NCBI RefSeq assembly: GCF_907164905.1
Contig: NZ_CAJRAF010000002.1
Location: forward strand, 930,001 to 994,000
Source: Dyadobacter sp. CECT 9275
GTDB taxonomy: Bacteria > Bacteroidota > Bacteroidia > Cytophagales > Spirosomataceae
Direction: 5' to 3'
DNA: 64,000 nt
Each line of letters begins with the position of its first letter. Positions within the stretch are counted from its first letter, which is position 1. This document shows positions 26,284-34,800 of the stretch, piece by piece. Under the pieces are notes generated by a model. That model had not been told where the DNA came from, made no database searches, and was given only the letters and a program-made list of their open reading frames with translations. A program made the position numbers and the translations under genes.

Positions 26284-27534
26284 ATGAATAAGACATACAA
26301 TACTTCAACACGTAACGGCGCACGGGAATTGGCCAATGTGCTTATCCTGCTGGTGCTGCTTGCGCTGGCCTTTGTAGCCCGTGCCCAGGAAGGCAGCCAG
26401 GGTAACACGGTAATCCACAACAACGGACAGATGACTTTCTTCGGCAACCACAATTTCCTCACAGGTGGTGGTGGAGCCCTGCCCGGCCTTATTCTTACCC
26501 AGCGTGAAACCGCTACCATGAGCGTGCTCAATTACGGGCCTGCGGTAACCAATGCCATCACCGGGGCAGACAATACCAACCACGTGGATGGTTACGTACG
26601 CAAGCTGGGTGCAGGTGCATTTGTTTTCCCAACCGGGGATAACGGCCAGTTCGGAGCTTTCGGTGCTGCTGCAGATGGTACCACGGGGGCTTATTTCTTT
26701 GCCAATCCTACTACGGCCGTCACCAGCAATCTGTTTACTGGCGGCAGTTACGGTCCGCTTCCCGGAGGTGCCACTTTTCCTACTTCCAGCAAAGCGGCCG
26801 GTGTAGCTACGGTCAGCACGGTGGAATACTGGGATATTGACGGGGCCAATGCCACCCCTATCACCCTCACCTGGGATGCCACCAGTGACGTAACCACGCT
26901 CACCGGAAGCAACCTCAATAAGCTGAGCATCGTTGGCTGGGATGGTTCCAAGTGGGTCGCCATCGCCTCCGCGGTGGATGCTACGTCCATCCTGGGCGGG
27001 GCCAGCAGCCTTACAGATGGCTCCATCACCACATCCTCGGCCATTGTACCCAGTTCATTTACGGTTTACACCCTGGCTTCGACTGCATCCATTGACCTTA
27101 CCCCCAGCATTATCAGGCCCATCAGCACCAATGCTGTCCTGAATCAGGTGTCTGAAGGTGTGTTGCGTCTCACCAACCTGAAGCCCAACCCCACCACCGG
27201 AACAGTGACCGTGTTTCTAACCATGGGTGCAGATTTTGAACTTACCGTTGATCCTGCCGCTACCACTTCCGCAGGCATAGCGGTTACCAACTCCCAGTGG
27301 ATCATCACCGACCTCACCGGAGGTGCCTTCCAGTTTGACTCCAAACCAGGGACCATCATTGCCGCTTCGGGCGCAGTTAGCCTGGGCTTCAAACTCAAAG
27401 CGACCGGCACCATCACCTCCACAGGTATCGCCACTGCCACCATCCTCCAGCAGACAGGCGGTGAGACACCTCAGTCGGGTGACGATAACGATAACAATAA
27501 TACAGCTGTCAAAATAATGTCCATCGTTCCATAA
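26284..27534 (+). CDS. large secreted protein with Bacteroidota adhesin-like repeats region
   Basis: 416 residues. Long N-terminus with a signal helix at about 17-34 (ANVLILLVLLALAFVARAQ). The region VIHNNGQMTFFGNHNFL to VDGYVRKLGAGAFVFPTGDNG, then STVEYWDIDG and LSIVGWDGSKWVAIAS, is a recurrent pattern in large Bacteroidota surface proteins, where it precedes adhesion or sorting domains. The C-terminal third (VLRLTNLKPNPTTGTVTVFL, ending SGDDNDNNNTAVKIMSIVP) resembles a DUF11/CARDB-like beta domain. It has no T9SS domain of its own, but the next gene, which does, starts 13 nt downstream, so they are probably one operon. Confidence 0.75.
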   Translation: MNKTYNTSTRNGARELANVLILLVLLALAFVARAQEGSQGNTVIHNNGQMTFFGNHNFLTGGGGALPGLILTQRETATMSVLNYGPAVTNAITGADNTNHVDGYVRKLGAGAFVFPTGDNGQFGAFGAAADGTTGAYFFANPTTAVTSNLFTGGSYGPLPGGATFPTSSKAAGVATVSTVEYWDIDGANATPITLTWDATSDVTTLTGSNLNKLSIVGWDGSKWVAIASAVDATSILGGASSLTDGSITTSSAIVPSSFTVYTLASTASIDLTPSIIRPISTNAVLNQVSEGVLRLTNLKPNPTTGTVTVFLTMGADFELTVDPAATTSAGIAVTNSQWIITDLTGGAFQFDSKPGTIIAASGAVSLGFKLKATGTITSTGIATATILQQTGGETPQSGDDNDNNNTAVKIMSIVP

Positions 27535-27547
27535 ACAATTATCAGGT

Positions 27548-28612
27548 ATGAAAAAATTAATGTTGAGTATAGTCCTGCTGGCCGGGATGTACACCGCTGC
27601 TTTCGCACAGTGCGATCCAGGTTTTGGTGCCACGCCTGCTTATACAGGTACCTCTGTTTCGGCGGGAGGTGTGCCTACGATCGAAGTAGGACAAACGGCC
27701 ACGCTCAATGCGAGCTTTGGAGTAGGGTCAGATCCTGCCTGCGTTGCAGCAGCCGGTAATACGCCCGGTACCATCACGATGACCCTCTCCTTTTCGTCCA
27801 CTTACGAGCCCATGTCAGCAGCGGACATCTCCGGCCCTCTCGCCGATCTGTTCGACTGGGTGTGGGACCAGGCGTCTCACACGCTGATCGGGGTAAACAA
27901 TTCAGTCATCCCGCTGGGCCCGCCCCTGCCCTTTACCGTGACGGTAACAGGTAAATTGCTGACTCCTTTGGAGCAGGCTCCCAAAACAACCATGAACTGG
28001 TTTTCGGAAACCAACCCTCCGACGACCAACGCCAGTATCCTGAATGACATCGCAGCTCCGGAGCTTAACATCGACGCTGCCCTGCCGGTGACACTGGTAA
28101 GTTTTTCAGCAGCACGTGAAGGAAAAATTGCCAACCTCAGCTGGGCCACAACTGCAGAAACCAACAGCGACTACTTTGAAATACAGCGCAGTGTAAACGG
28201 TACTACCTGGAACCGGATCGGCAGTGTGAATTCGTACGGAGAAAGTGCGTCCCTGAAAAAATATACTTTCTCGGACAACAGCCCGCTGAACGGAGACAAC
28301 CTGTACCGCCTGCGCATGGTGGATAAGGATGCCACATTTGCTTTCAGCAAGATTGTTAATCTGCGGTTTGAAGGACTGGGAACAGATGTATCCGTTTACC
28401 CCAACCCGGTCTCCGACAAGTTATATCTGCGGGACCATGCAGGTATTACCAAAGTGGTGATCACTGATATGGCCGGAAGGACGGTATACCAGGCTGCTAA
28501 TGCTTCAACGGGCTGGATCAACGTCAAAAACCTGCCTGCCAGCATGTATATCATTTCGGTGACCAAAGCAGATGGTGCAAAAAGCGCACAAAAAATATTA
28601 GTCAACAGATAA
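27548..28612 (+). CDS. T9SS type A sorting domain protein, copy 1
   Basis: 354 residues. Signal peptide to AFA (about residue 20). The N-terminal half (about 21-180) is shared with the downstream paralogue: CDPGFGATPAYTGTSVS, MTLSFSSTYEPM, LFDWVWDQASHTLIGVNN. Then comes a fibronectin-like segment common before sorting domains (LSWATTAETNSDYFEIQRS, YRLRMVDKDATFAFSKIV), and the T9SS type A C-terminal domain (VSVYPNPVSDKLYL, ITDMAGRTVYQA, LPASMYIISVTKADG, KILVNR). It should be exported by T9SS and fixed to or released from the cell surface. It follows the 416-residue protein by 13 nt. Confidence 0.85.
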   Translation: MKKLMLSIVLLAGMYTAAFAQCDPGFGATPAYTGTSVSAGGVPTIEVGQTATLNASFGVGSDPACVAAAGNTPGTITMTLSFSSTYEPMSAADISGPLADLFDWVWDQASHTLIGVNNSVIPLGPPLPFTVTVTGKLLTPLEQAPKTTMNWFSETNPPTTNASILNDIAAPELNIDAALPVTLVSFSAAREGKIANLSWATTAETNSDYFEIQRSVNGTTWNRIGSVNSYGESASLKKYTFSDNSPLNGDNLYRLRMVDKDATFAFSKIVNLRFEGLGTDVSVYPNPVSDKLYLRDHAGITKVVITDMAGRTVYQAANASTGWINVKNLPASMYIISVTKADGAKSAQKILVNR

Positions 28613-28625
28613 GACAAAAAGCACT

Positions 28626-28668
28626 GTCATCAGCATGGCTGTTCACCGCGCCATGCTGATGACTTTCA
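28626..28668 (+). terminator. strong hairpin between the two T9SS paralogues
   Basis: Perfect 14-base arms GTCATCAGCATGGC (28626-28639) and GCCATGCTGATGAC (28650-28663) around a 10-nt loop, followed by TTTC. It separates the 26284-28612 operon from the gene at 28725. Confidence 0.7.
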
Positions 28669-28724
28669 CCCTTTGGGGACTCATATATGAAAGACATCAC
28701 TCACACTAAAACATAAAAAAGATC

Positions 28725-29807
28725 ATGTTAAAAATGTACTCAAGGATCACCAGGTTTTTCCTGGGCGTATTATTAATAACAGCCATTGGCACCACCGCTT
28801 CTGCCCAGTGCGATCCGCAGTTTGGTGGCGCCGGTTACGTCGGAACCTCCAGTCCGGGTAACATCGCTACTTCACTTGTAGGTGAAAACGCTCAATTGAG
28901 ATTTAACTTTGGCTATGGTTTCCAGCCCAGTTGTAACGCAGCAAATGGTAATGTGGCCGGATCGGTAACCATTACCATGCAGTTTCCGGCTGAATATGGC
29001 CCCGAGGACGCAAATGTTGTAACAGGCACACATGCATCACTTTATGACTGGGTTTGGGACCCTGTGACGCGCCAGCTCAAAGGTACCAACAATGCGCCCA
29101 TCCCGGCAGGACCTCCTCGCCTTTTCACCGTACAGGTGAAAGGACTGATTGCAACCGCCGGTGCAGGAATCGCTATGACGACCCTTTCCTGGTCTGCCAA
29201 TCTTACCCCTCCCATCACAAATGCGACAGGCGGATTGCAGGATCAAGCGTCTGCCGGATTAAATATAGATCCCACCTTGCCTGTAACATTGGTTAGTTTC
29301 ACAGCAGCCAAAGAAAACCGCAGTGTGATGCTCAACTGGGTTACCACCGCAGAAACCAACAGCGATCGTTTTGAGATCGAAAGAAGTCAGGAGGGCAAAA
29401 ACTGGAACAAGATCGGAACGATTGCTTCTCACGGTGAGAGTATCAGCCGAAAAAACTATTCTTTCAGTGATACCAATCCGTTACATGGTGAAAACCTGTA
29501 CCGCCTCAGAATGGTGGACAAAGATGAGACTTTTGCTTACAGCCGTAAAGTCAGCGTAACATTGGAAGGCCCCGGCCCAGATCTCTCCGTTTATCCCAAT
29601 CCGTCGGCGGATATGGTTTTTTTGCATAATCCTACCGGTATCATGGAAGTAGTGTTGTCTGATCTTACGGGGCGTACTGTTTACAAAAACAGCAAAAACT
29701 TCACGGGAAGTATCAATGTTAAAAACTTACCCGCGGGCATGTATGTCATTTCAGTAAAGCGTGAAAACGGCACAAAAGACACACAAAAAATAATCGTTAC
29801 AAAATAG
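28725..29807 (+). CDS. T9SS type A sorting domain protein, copy 2
   Basis: 360 residues, a paralogue of the preceding gene along its whole length. Signal peptide ends near ASAQ; CDPQFGGAGYVGTSSPG and LYDWVWDPVTRQLKGTNN match copy 1, as do LNWVTTAETNSDRFEIERS and YRLRMVDKDETFAYSR. The T9SS domain reads LSVYPNPSADMVFL, LSDLTGRTVYKN, LPAGMYVISVKRENG. The start could also be the ATG at 28734. It has its own upstream region because a strong hairpin precedes it. The tandem pair looks like a recent duplication with its own transcription. Confidence 0.85.
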   Translation: MLKMYSRITRFFLGVLLITAIGTTASAQCDPQFGGAGYVGTSSPGNIATSLVGENAQLRFNFGYGFQPSCNAANGNVAGSVTITMQFPAEYGPEDANVVTGTHASLYDWVWDPVTRQLKGTNNAPIPAGPPRLFTVQVKGLIATAGAGIAMTTLSWSANLTPPITNATGGLQDQASAGLNIDPTLPVTLVSFTAAKENRSVMLNWVTTAETNSDRFEIERSQEGKNWNKIGTIASHGESISRKNYSFSDTNPLHGENLYRLRMVDKDETFAYSRKVSVTLEGPGPDLSVYPNPSADMVFLHNPTGIMEVVLSDLTGRTVYKNSKNFTGSINVKNLPAGMYVISVKRENGTKDTQKIIVTK

Positions 29808-29860
29808 TACTTCCCTGTCGTCCGACCGGTGATAAGGCGACAGCCAGCACTTATATTAAC

Positions 29861-29890
29861 TCCCCATGGTACCTGCCGGTACTGTGGGGA
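29861..29890 (+). terminator. hairpin after the second T9SS paralogue
   Basis: TCCCCATGGTACC pairs with GGTACTGTGGGGA around TGCC with two mismatches, followed by ATCATTTTA. It lies 54 nt after the stop at 29807. Confidence 0.5.
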
Positions 29891-30018
29891 ATCATTTTAA
29901 TGGTTACGGGTAAATGCCCTGTAACTTTTGCCAGTGGCCTGCCGGGCTGACCATTTCCTGATTATACCGACTAAACAGAAAATCCAATCCTCTTCAGTAA
30001 CACTTAATAGTCAACGTC

Positions 30019-30432
30019 ATGAAACATGTATTAATACTGGATACCAATCCATTGCCTCTAAACAGCAGGCTGATGGATTTACCTGAAAACTGCCGGAACG
30101 AAGTCATGGTGGAGGAAGTAAAATACATCTACCAGGTCATAAGAAAGCTGCTCTTCCGGCCAAAAGATCGCTTAAGCCCCGTTCCCAGTGAATATGATCT
30201 CCTCATCGTAGGCCTGACTTCCACGGATGAAGATTACGAAAAAGTAAATTTCATTCGTTACATCAAGCGCAACAAACCCGAACTCCCCCTGCTCATTTTC
30301 TCCCACAAGGAAAAAGACTGGCTGATCAGGCAACTGCTCATTATTAAAAATCATGAGCTGGCTCCCATAACTGACCGTCGGGATATCCGCGAAGTGGTGG
30401 AAACGTTCCTGGAAAGAGGAATTCTTGACTGA
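30019..30432 (+). CDS. degenerate CheY-like receiver protein
   Basis: 137 residues. The strand order fits a receiver fold: KHVLILDTNP at the start, YDLLIVGLTST at the phosphorylation strand, LPLLIFSHKE next, then ELAPITDRRDIREVVETFL. The usual phospho-acceptor Asp is replaced by Gly65, only one of the two N-terminal acidic residues remains (Asp8) and the conserved Lys is replaced in PITD. It therefore probably does not accept phosphate in the normal way and may bind a partner constitutively. The inference of receiver ancestry is structural-pattern based and not certain. It sits alone between hairpins at 29861-29890 and 30442-30474. Confidence 0.55.
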   Translation: MKHVLILDTNPLPLNSRLMDLPENCRNEVMVEEVKYIYQVIRKLLFRPKDRLSPVPSEYDLLIVGLTSTDEDYEKVNFIRYIKRNKPELPLLIFSHKEKDWLIRQLLIIKNHELAPITDRRDIREVVETFLERGILD

Positions 30433-30441
30433 CGTTTTTCC

Positions 30442-30474
30442 ACCCGTGGCACGGCTTGGAGCCGTGCCACGGGT
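30442..30474. repeat. dispersed inverted repeat, compact copy 3 (terminator-like)
   Basis: ACCCGTGGCACGGC (30442-30455) and GCCGTGCCACGGGT (30461-30474) pair perfectly over 14 bp around TTGGA. The arms carry the same GTGGCACGG core as the repeats at 10730 and 11426. It lies 9 nt after the receiver-like gene and probably ends its transcript. Confidence 0.75.
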
Positions 30475-30507
30475 CAGTACCTATCTCTCACACTAACTCC
30501 GGTACGA

Positions 30508-31977
30508 ATGAAAAGTTATGCTCTTCTGCCTTTCCTGGCAATTTGTTTTATGCTGCCCGGCCAAGTGTCCGGACAATCCCCGGTTGACCTTACAACCAAT
30601 ATCAATCTTCCCGACGACGTCCCGAATACCTACACCAATTCGTCCTCCGGCGCAGCCACTTTCAGTTCGACCTTACAGATTGTGGCAGCCTTCAATTATG
30701 CACGGCGTCAGGAAGAAATCCAGATGGGAATGGGGGCCAATGTGCTCGGCAACCTCACGCTTCCCGCAGATTTTGCAGCTGCTACACCTCAGGAACAGGC
30801 ATTATATCTGATAAATGAAGAACGCAAGGCACGGGCAGGACAGGATTACCCAGGCAGCACAGCCGTACTCGGTCTGCCGCTGGAAGGACTGGAAGCAAAC
30901 CTGAGCGCCATAGCCCAGGGCCATGCCGACGATATGAGCACCAACGGTTTCTTTGGTCATACCGGCTCCGACGGCCTCAGTCCTTATCAACGTATTTCCG
31001 CAAGCGGTACCTTCGGAGCCGGCTGCAGCGATAACAATTTTGCCTACGCCGAAAATATTTACAGCAGTTGCAATTTTTCATCTGTACCGCCGCCAATGGG
31101 TGTTACCCCCACTCCAGCACCATTTTTAACAGCTCAGGCCATTTACAGCTGGCTTTATCGGGACGCGGGCAGTTCCTGGGGGCACCGCCGCGCGATTCTG
31201 ATCCAGAATACGGATTCTTATGGGGCAACGGGGTATGATAATGACAGAGCCTCTGCCAGCAGCGAAGGTTTTCTGGGCATTGGTGTGGTGAGTGTTATCA
31301 ATTATGCAGGCTGTACCGCCCCAGCGGGCTTCTACAGTACCGGCAGCCATGTTGTGGTCATGAATGTGGCCGACCCGGTTGCCACTGGTAGCTGCATATA
31401 CGCAGTTGAAGAAAACCCGCTGCCTGTAAGCTTGATTCATTTCAGTGCTAAAAGAACCGGACTAAAGACCGAACTTTCATGGACAACCTCTTCGGAACTG
31501 AACAATTCCGGATTTGACATAGAAAAGAGTAATAACGCTGTTTCATGGCGTGTTGCGGGCTTTGTTGACGGGGGTAATACATCATCTATGACCAGAACCT
31601 ACCACTTTTCCGATGACGAGACAACCACAGATCCGGTCTCGTTTTACCGCCTGAAACAGATCGACATGGATGGTACCTTTGAACACTCCCGCATCATTTC
31701 AGTGACAAATACGATAACCCCTGAAAGTGTATACATCTATCCCAACCCCGCAAGACAATCGGAAATTAATGTTTTCCATCCCTCACCGGAAAACTGCACT
31801 TTTCAACTGGCAGATGTTGCAGGTAAAAAGTATGAACTGACAGTAGCTCATGCCGTGGGAAGTAAGCGGGCTATACTTGCAACGCACGCCCCCGTTAACC
31901 GGGGACTTTATTTATTGATGATCTACGATAGCCAGTATCACACGCTGGTTACGAAAAAGTTAATACTTGATTTTTGA
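30508..31977 (+). CDS. CAP (SCP/PR-1) domain protein with T9SS sorting domain
   Basis: 489 residues. Signal peptide to about residue 22. The CAP domain spans about residues 95-300: ALYLINEERKARAGQ, AIAQGHADDMSTNGFFGHTG and SSWGHRRAIL hold the conserved His and Glu positions of the SCP/PR-1 fold. Then comes the fibronectin-like LSWTTSSELNNSGFDIEKS segment shared with the two T9SS proteins upstream, and a T9SS C-terminal domain (VYIYPNPARQSEINV, NRGLYLLMIYD, KKLILDF). CAP proteins bind lipids or act in the matrix; the bacterial function is unknown. It should be exported by T9SS. Confidence 0.88.
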   Translation: MKSYALLPFLAICFMLPGQVSGQSPVDLTTNINLPDDVPNTYTNSSSGAATFSSTLQIVAAFNYARRQEEIQMGMGANVLGNLTLPADFAAATPQEQALYLINEERKARAGQDYPGSTAVLGLPLEGLEANLSAIAQGHADDMSTNGFFGHTGSDGLSPYQRISASGTFGAGCSDNNFAYAENIYSSCNFSSVPPPMGVTPTPAPFLTAQAIYSWLYRDAGSSWGHRRAILIQNTDSYGATGYDNDRASASSEGFLGIGVVSVINYAGCTAPAGFYSTGSHVVVMNVADPVATGSCIYAVEENPLPVSLIHFSAKRTGLKTELSWTTSSELNNSGFDIEKSNNAVSWRVAGFVDGGNTSSMTRTYHFSDDETTTDPVSFYRLKQIDMDGTFEHSRIISVTNTITPESVYIYPNPARQSEINVFHPSPENCTFQLADVAGKKYELTVAHAVGSKRAILATHAPVNRGLYLLMIYDSQYHTLVTKKLILDF

Positions 31978-32117
31978 ATTAACGGGTCATCCTTTTCGAC
32001 GGAACAAAAAAATCTGATAAAGGCGATGCTATCACCTGGGTTTGTAGTATTTGCAAAAAATTGTAACTGATTGATTTCTTTATCGTTGCGATTCGACAGT
32101 TTTTAAACCAAAGATCG

Positions 32118-32125
32118 TAGATTTG
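32118..32125 (+). promoter_or_regulatory. candidate Bacteroidota -7 box for the HU-family gene
   Basis: TAGATTTG matches the TAnnTTTG consensus exactly and lies 35 nt before the chosen ATG at 32161. I do not see a TTG at the usual -33 spacing, so the call is tentative. Confidence 0.4.
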
Positions 32126-32160
32126 TGAATCAGGTATCATCTACAATTTTTTCAGGTTTT

Positions 32161-32445
32161 ATGACAAAAGCAGACACCGTTTCAAAAATAGCCGATCAGA
32201 CGGGTATCCAAAAGGACCATATTGAGCAGGTACTGGAAGAATTTTTCCTGACCGTAAAAAACTCGATCAGTGAAGGAGAAAATATTTACATACGCCGTTT
32301 TGGCAGCTTCATTGTCAAGAACAGAGCGGCCAAAACGGCCAGAAACATTTCTCAAAAATCGACAATTATTGTTCCGGCCCAATCCGTACCCTTTTTCAAA
32401 CCGTCACAGGAGTTTGTGTCCCAGGTGAAGGAGGGTAAAAAATAA
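32161..32445 (+). CDS. HU/IHF family DNA-binding protein
   Basis: 94 residues from the ATG at 32161; the frame opens to 32125, but that region carries a promoter-like box and is not conserved. The sequence follows the HU fold: ADTVSKIADQTGIQ helix pair, ENIYIRRFGSFIVKNRAAK with the RRFGSF turn, the DNA-clamping arm region around KTARNISQKSTIIVP, and VPFFKPSQEFVSQVK. It bends or packages DNA in the cytoplasm. It is a single gene between the CAP protein and a terminator shared with the convergent PhyH gene. Confidence 0.92.
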   Translation: MTKADTVSKIADQTGIQKDHIEQVLEEFFLTVKNSISEGENIYIRRFGSFIVKNRAAKTARNISQKSTIIVPAQSVPFFKPSQEFVSQVKEGKK

Positions 32446-32571
32446 TATTGGAATCTTCATTGGATCTATATTCCGGCCGCCACAGCCGCCGGCGTCATTC
32501 ACGCAGTGATTTCGGGCAAATGGCAGCAACAGAGCCGAGCAGATGACGGCTTATATCGTAAAGAAAAAATT

Positions 32572-32630
32572 ACTCAGGCAGACAAACCGGAAGCAGCGGC
32601 TCGCTTTCAGTTTGTCTGAGTATTTTACTT
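32572..32630. terminator. bidirectional hairpin between HU and PhyH genes
   Basis: ACTCAG-(GCAG)-ACAAAC pairs with GTTTGTCTGAGT (32610-32621) with a 4-nt bulge, an inner GGAAGC/GCTTTC stem extends it, and TTTTACTT follows. It lies 127 nt after the HU stop and 84 nt beyond the PhyH stop. Confidence 0.6.
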
Positions 32631-32713
32631 AGAACAGATTCGTCTGAGACAACTACACCGTCTCCTATTCAAAACACTACCCTGCTCTCCCCAACACCCC
32701 AGTCAGCCCACTA

Positions 32714-33502
32714 TTACTTCTCAAGAAAATCAGCGTCATCCGATATGCTGATTACTTCTTCTTTTAGCAAATCTCCTGTAAAAGGAATCACGGGCGTATA
32801 GCTGCTGGTGTGAATATCTTTGTAAGGCTTGTTGCTTGCAAGATTATAGGCCGTAATAATAGACCAGCGGGGCTTATCCGAAAGGTTGGCAGCAGAAGCA
32901 TGTAATATATTACAATGAAAAAAGGCAGTATCGCCAGGGTTCATTTCCAGGTAGTCAAGAGGCATAATCTTGAGTGCCTCATTGACCTTCTCCATATCCG
33001 CACCTACCTGCTCACCCGAAAATCCATGTTCAACGCGACCCATTTTATGAGACCCGCGGATCATTTGCATACATCCGTTTTCTTTGGTAGCGGCCGTCAG
33101 CGCTGTAACCACACTGAGCATTTCAGGAAACAGAAAACCATTGTTTTTATACCAGTAACCATAATCCTGATGCCACTCCCAGGCCCCCCCGGTTCTGGGT
33201 TCTTTCTGCATGAGTTTGGAATGATAATGCGCTGCTTTTCCTCCCAGTATTTGCTCCACTCCTTCAATGATCCGGGCTGAACGGGCAAATTTGCTGTACA
33301 GGCTTTCGTCCAGCGAATACCATAGGGCAAGTTTGGTTTTAAGGCCGGAGGCATCCGTACGATCATAACTTTTCTTGCTGATCAGGTCATCTTCCGTAGC
33401 AATTTTATAAAGCAGGCTGATCTCCTCTTCTGAGAAAAAATTTCGTACGACCACGTAGCCATCGCGGTGATAAGCAGCGAGGTGTTCCTCTGTGAATTTC
33501 AT
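32714..33502 (-). CDS. phytanoyl-CoA dioxygenase (PhyH) family protein
   Basis: 262 residues, cytoplasmic, last gene of the five-gene sugar operon (37794 to 32714). PhyH enzymes are Fe(II)/2-oxoglutarate dioxygenases. The iron motif is visible as His111-x-Asp113 in WEWHQDYGYW with distal His201 in NILHASAAN, and Arg212 fits 2-oxoglutarate binding. GDTAFFHCNILHASA is the typical last strand block. It begins 11 nt after the MFS transporter. Family members in such operons hydroxylate small molecules; the substrate here is unknown but is presumably related to the transported sugar acid or sugar. Confidence 0.88.
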   Translation of the reverse strand: MKFTEEHLAAYHRDGYVVVRNFFSEEEISLLYKIATEDDLISKKSYDRTDASGLKTKLALWYSLDESLYSKFARSARIIEGVEQILGGKAAHYHSKLMQKEPRTGGAWEWHQDYGYWYKNNGFLFPEMLSVVTALTAATKENGCMQMIRGSHKMGRVEHGFSGEQVGADMEKVNEALKIMPLDYLEMNPGDTAFFHCNILHASAANLSDKPRWSIITAYNLASNKPYKDIHTSSYTPVIPFTGDLLKEEVISISDDADFLEK

Positions 33503-33513
33503 AATTTTAATGT

Positions 33514-34800
33514 TTAAGATTTTACAGCGTCAATATCAGGGACAAGAAAATGGATGAGCACCAGTGCCAGGGAATACATGGATGCTGCTACGATGAAAAT
33601 ACTCTTGTAACTACCCGTGGCTTCCAGCAAATGACCCGTTGCGGAGGCCATTAACATCCCTCCCACAGCACCTGCCATGCCGATGAAACCAACCACGGTA
33701 CCAACGTCCCGCTTGGGGAAAAAATCGGTGGCGAGCGTATACATATTAGCCGACCAGCCGGTATGTGCCGCCATGCCCAACCCAATCAGCCACACAGCCG
33801 GCCACAGTTCAGCAATGCCCGATACCCAGTAAATGGGAATCACTAGCAATGCGCAAATCAGCAATGTGGTTTTCCGCGCCGCGTTGATCGTCCAGCCCAT
33901 TTTCAGGAATTTGGAGGAAATCCATCCTCCACCAATACTCCCGGCGTCGGCGATCAGATATGCCGTAATGAGGGGCAAACCTATTTTATCCAGCTGCAAG
34001 CCGTAAGTTTGGCTCAGAAACTTGGGAAGCCAGTACAGAAAGAACCACCAGATCGGATCGGTCAGAAACTTACCAACGGCCACAGCCCACACTTTGCGGG
34101 TTCTCAGTATCTGGAGCAACGGGGTCGGTTGCTCCGAAGTCAGATCAGTATCTGCCTCAATGATTTTCAGCTCCGCAGTATTCACCCCAGTATGCTGAGC
34201 AGGTTTGCCTGCCAGTTTTACCCAAAAAACCAGCCAAATAAAACCCAGAGCCCCGGTAGCAATAAAGGCCCACTCCCAGCCAAAGTGCAAAGCTATGGCC
34301 GGTACCAGCAACGGCGCCACGATGGCCCCTATGTTGGACCCTGAATTGAAAATGCCGGTTGCCAGCGCCCTTTCCTTTCGCGGAAACCACTCCGAAATGG
34401 TTTTGATGGCTGCCGGAAAGTTACCGGATTCACCAATTCCCAAAGCCAGCCTTGCCAGCCCGAAACCCGTTGCCGTGCGGGCGAGGGCATGGGCCATTGC
34501 AGCAAGTGACCATAAGGTGATGGATAAGATAAAACCTCGCTTGGTTTCTAAAAAATCAATCAGCTTGCCTGCCAGCAATAACCCAATGGCATAGGAAAAC
34601 TGGAAGGCCGTTACGATATATCCATACTCAACCTCCGACCAGCCGATTTCACTTTGCAGTTGCGGCGCCAGGATAGCCAGTACCTGCCTGTCCACATAGT
34701 TAATCGTTGTTGCAAAAAACAAAAGCGCACAGATCCACCAACGCATGAACGTAGGCTTTTGAACTGCTGCCAGTGATGATGGTCCTGTCTGTACTTTCAT
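33514..34800 (-). CDS. MFS transporter, hexuronate/anion-cation symporter type
   Basis: 428 residues with about 12 membrane helices. ATTINYVDRQVLAILAPQLQ and the FQFSYAIGLLLAGKLIDF loop region are typical of the ACS family (ExuT/GudP-like) that carries hexuronates, galactonate and similar organic anions. GESGNFPAAIKTISEWFPRKERALATGIFNSGSN is another family block at about residues 137-170, over helices 4 and 5. The ATG overlaps the isomerase stop by 4 nt (ATGA), so the two are coupled. It likely imports the sugar acid or keto-sugar made by the secreted enzymes of the operon; that substrate link is inference. Confidence 0.9.
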   Translation of the reverse strand: MKVQTGPSSLAAVQKPTFMRWWICALLFFATTINYVDRQVLAILAPQLQSEIGWSEVEYGYIVTAFQFSYAIGLLLAGKLIDFLETKRGFILSITLWSLAAMAHALARTATGFGLARLALGIGESGNFPAAIKTISEWFPRKERALATGIFNSGSNIGAIVAPLLVPAIALHFGWEWAFIATGALGFIWLVFWVKLAGKPAQHTGVNTAELKIIEADTDLTSEQPTPLLQILRTRKVWAVAVGKFLTDPIWWFFLYWLPKFLSQTYGLQLDKIGLPLITAYLIADAGSIGGGWISSKFLKMGWTINAARKTTLLICALLVIPIYWVSGIAELWPAVWLIGLGMAAHTGWSANMYTLATDFFPKRDVGTVVGFIGMAGAVGGMLMASATGHLLEATGSYKSIFIVAASMYSLALVLIHFLVPDIDAVKS

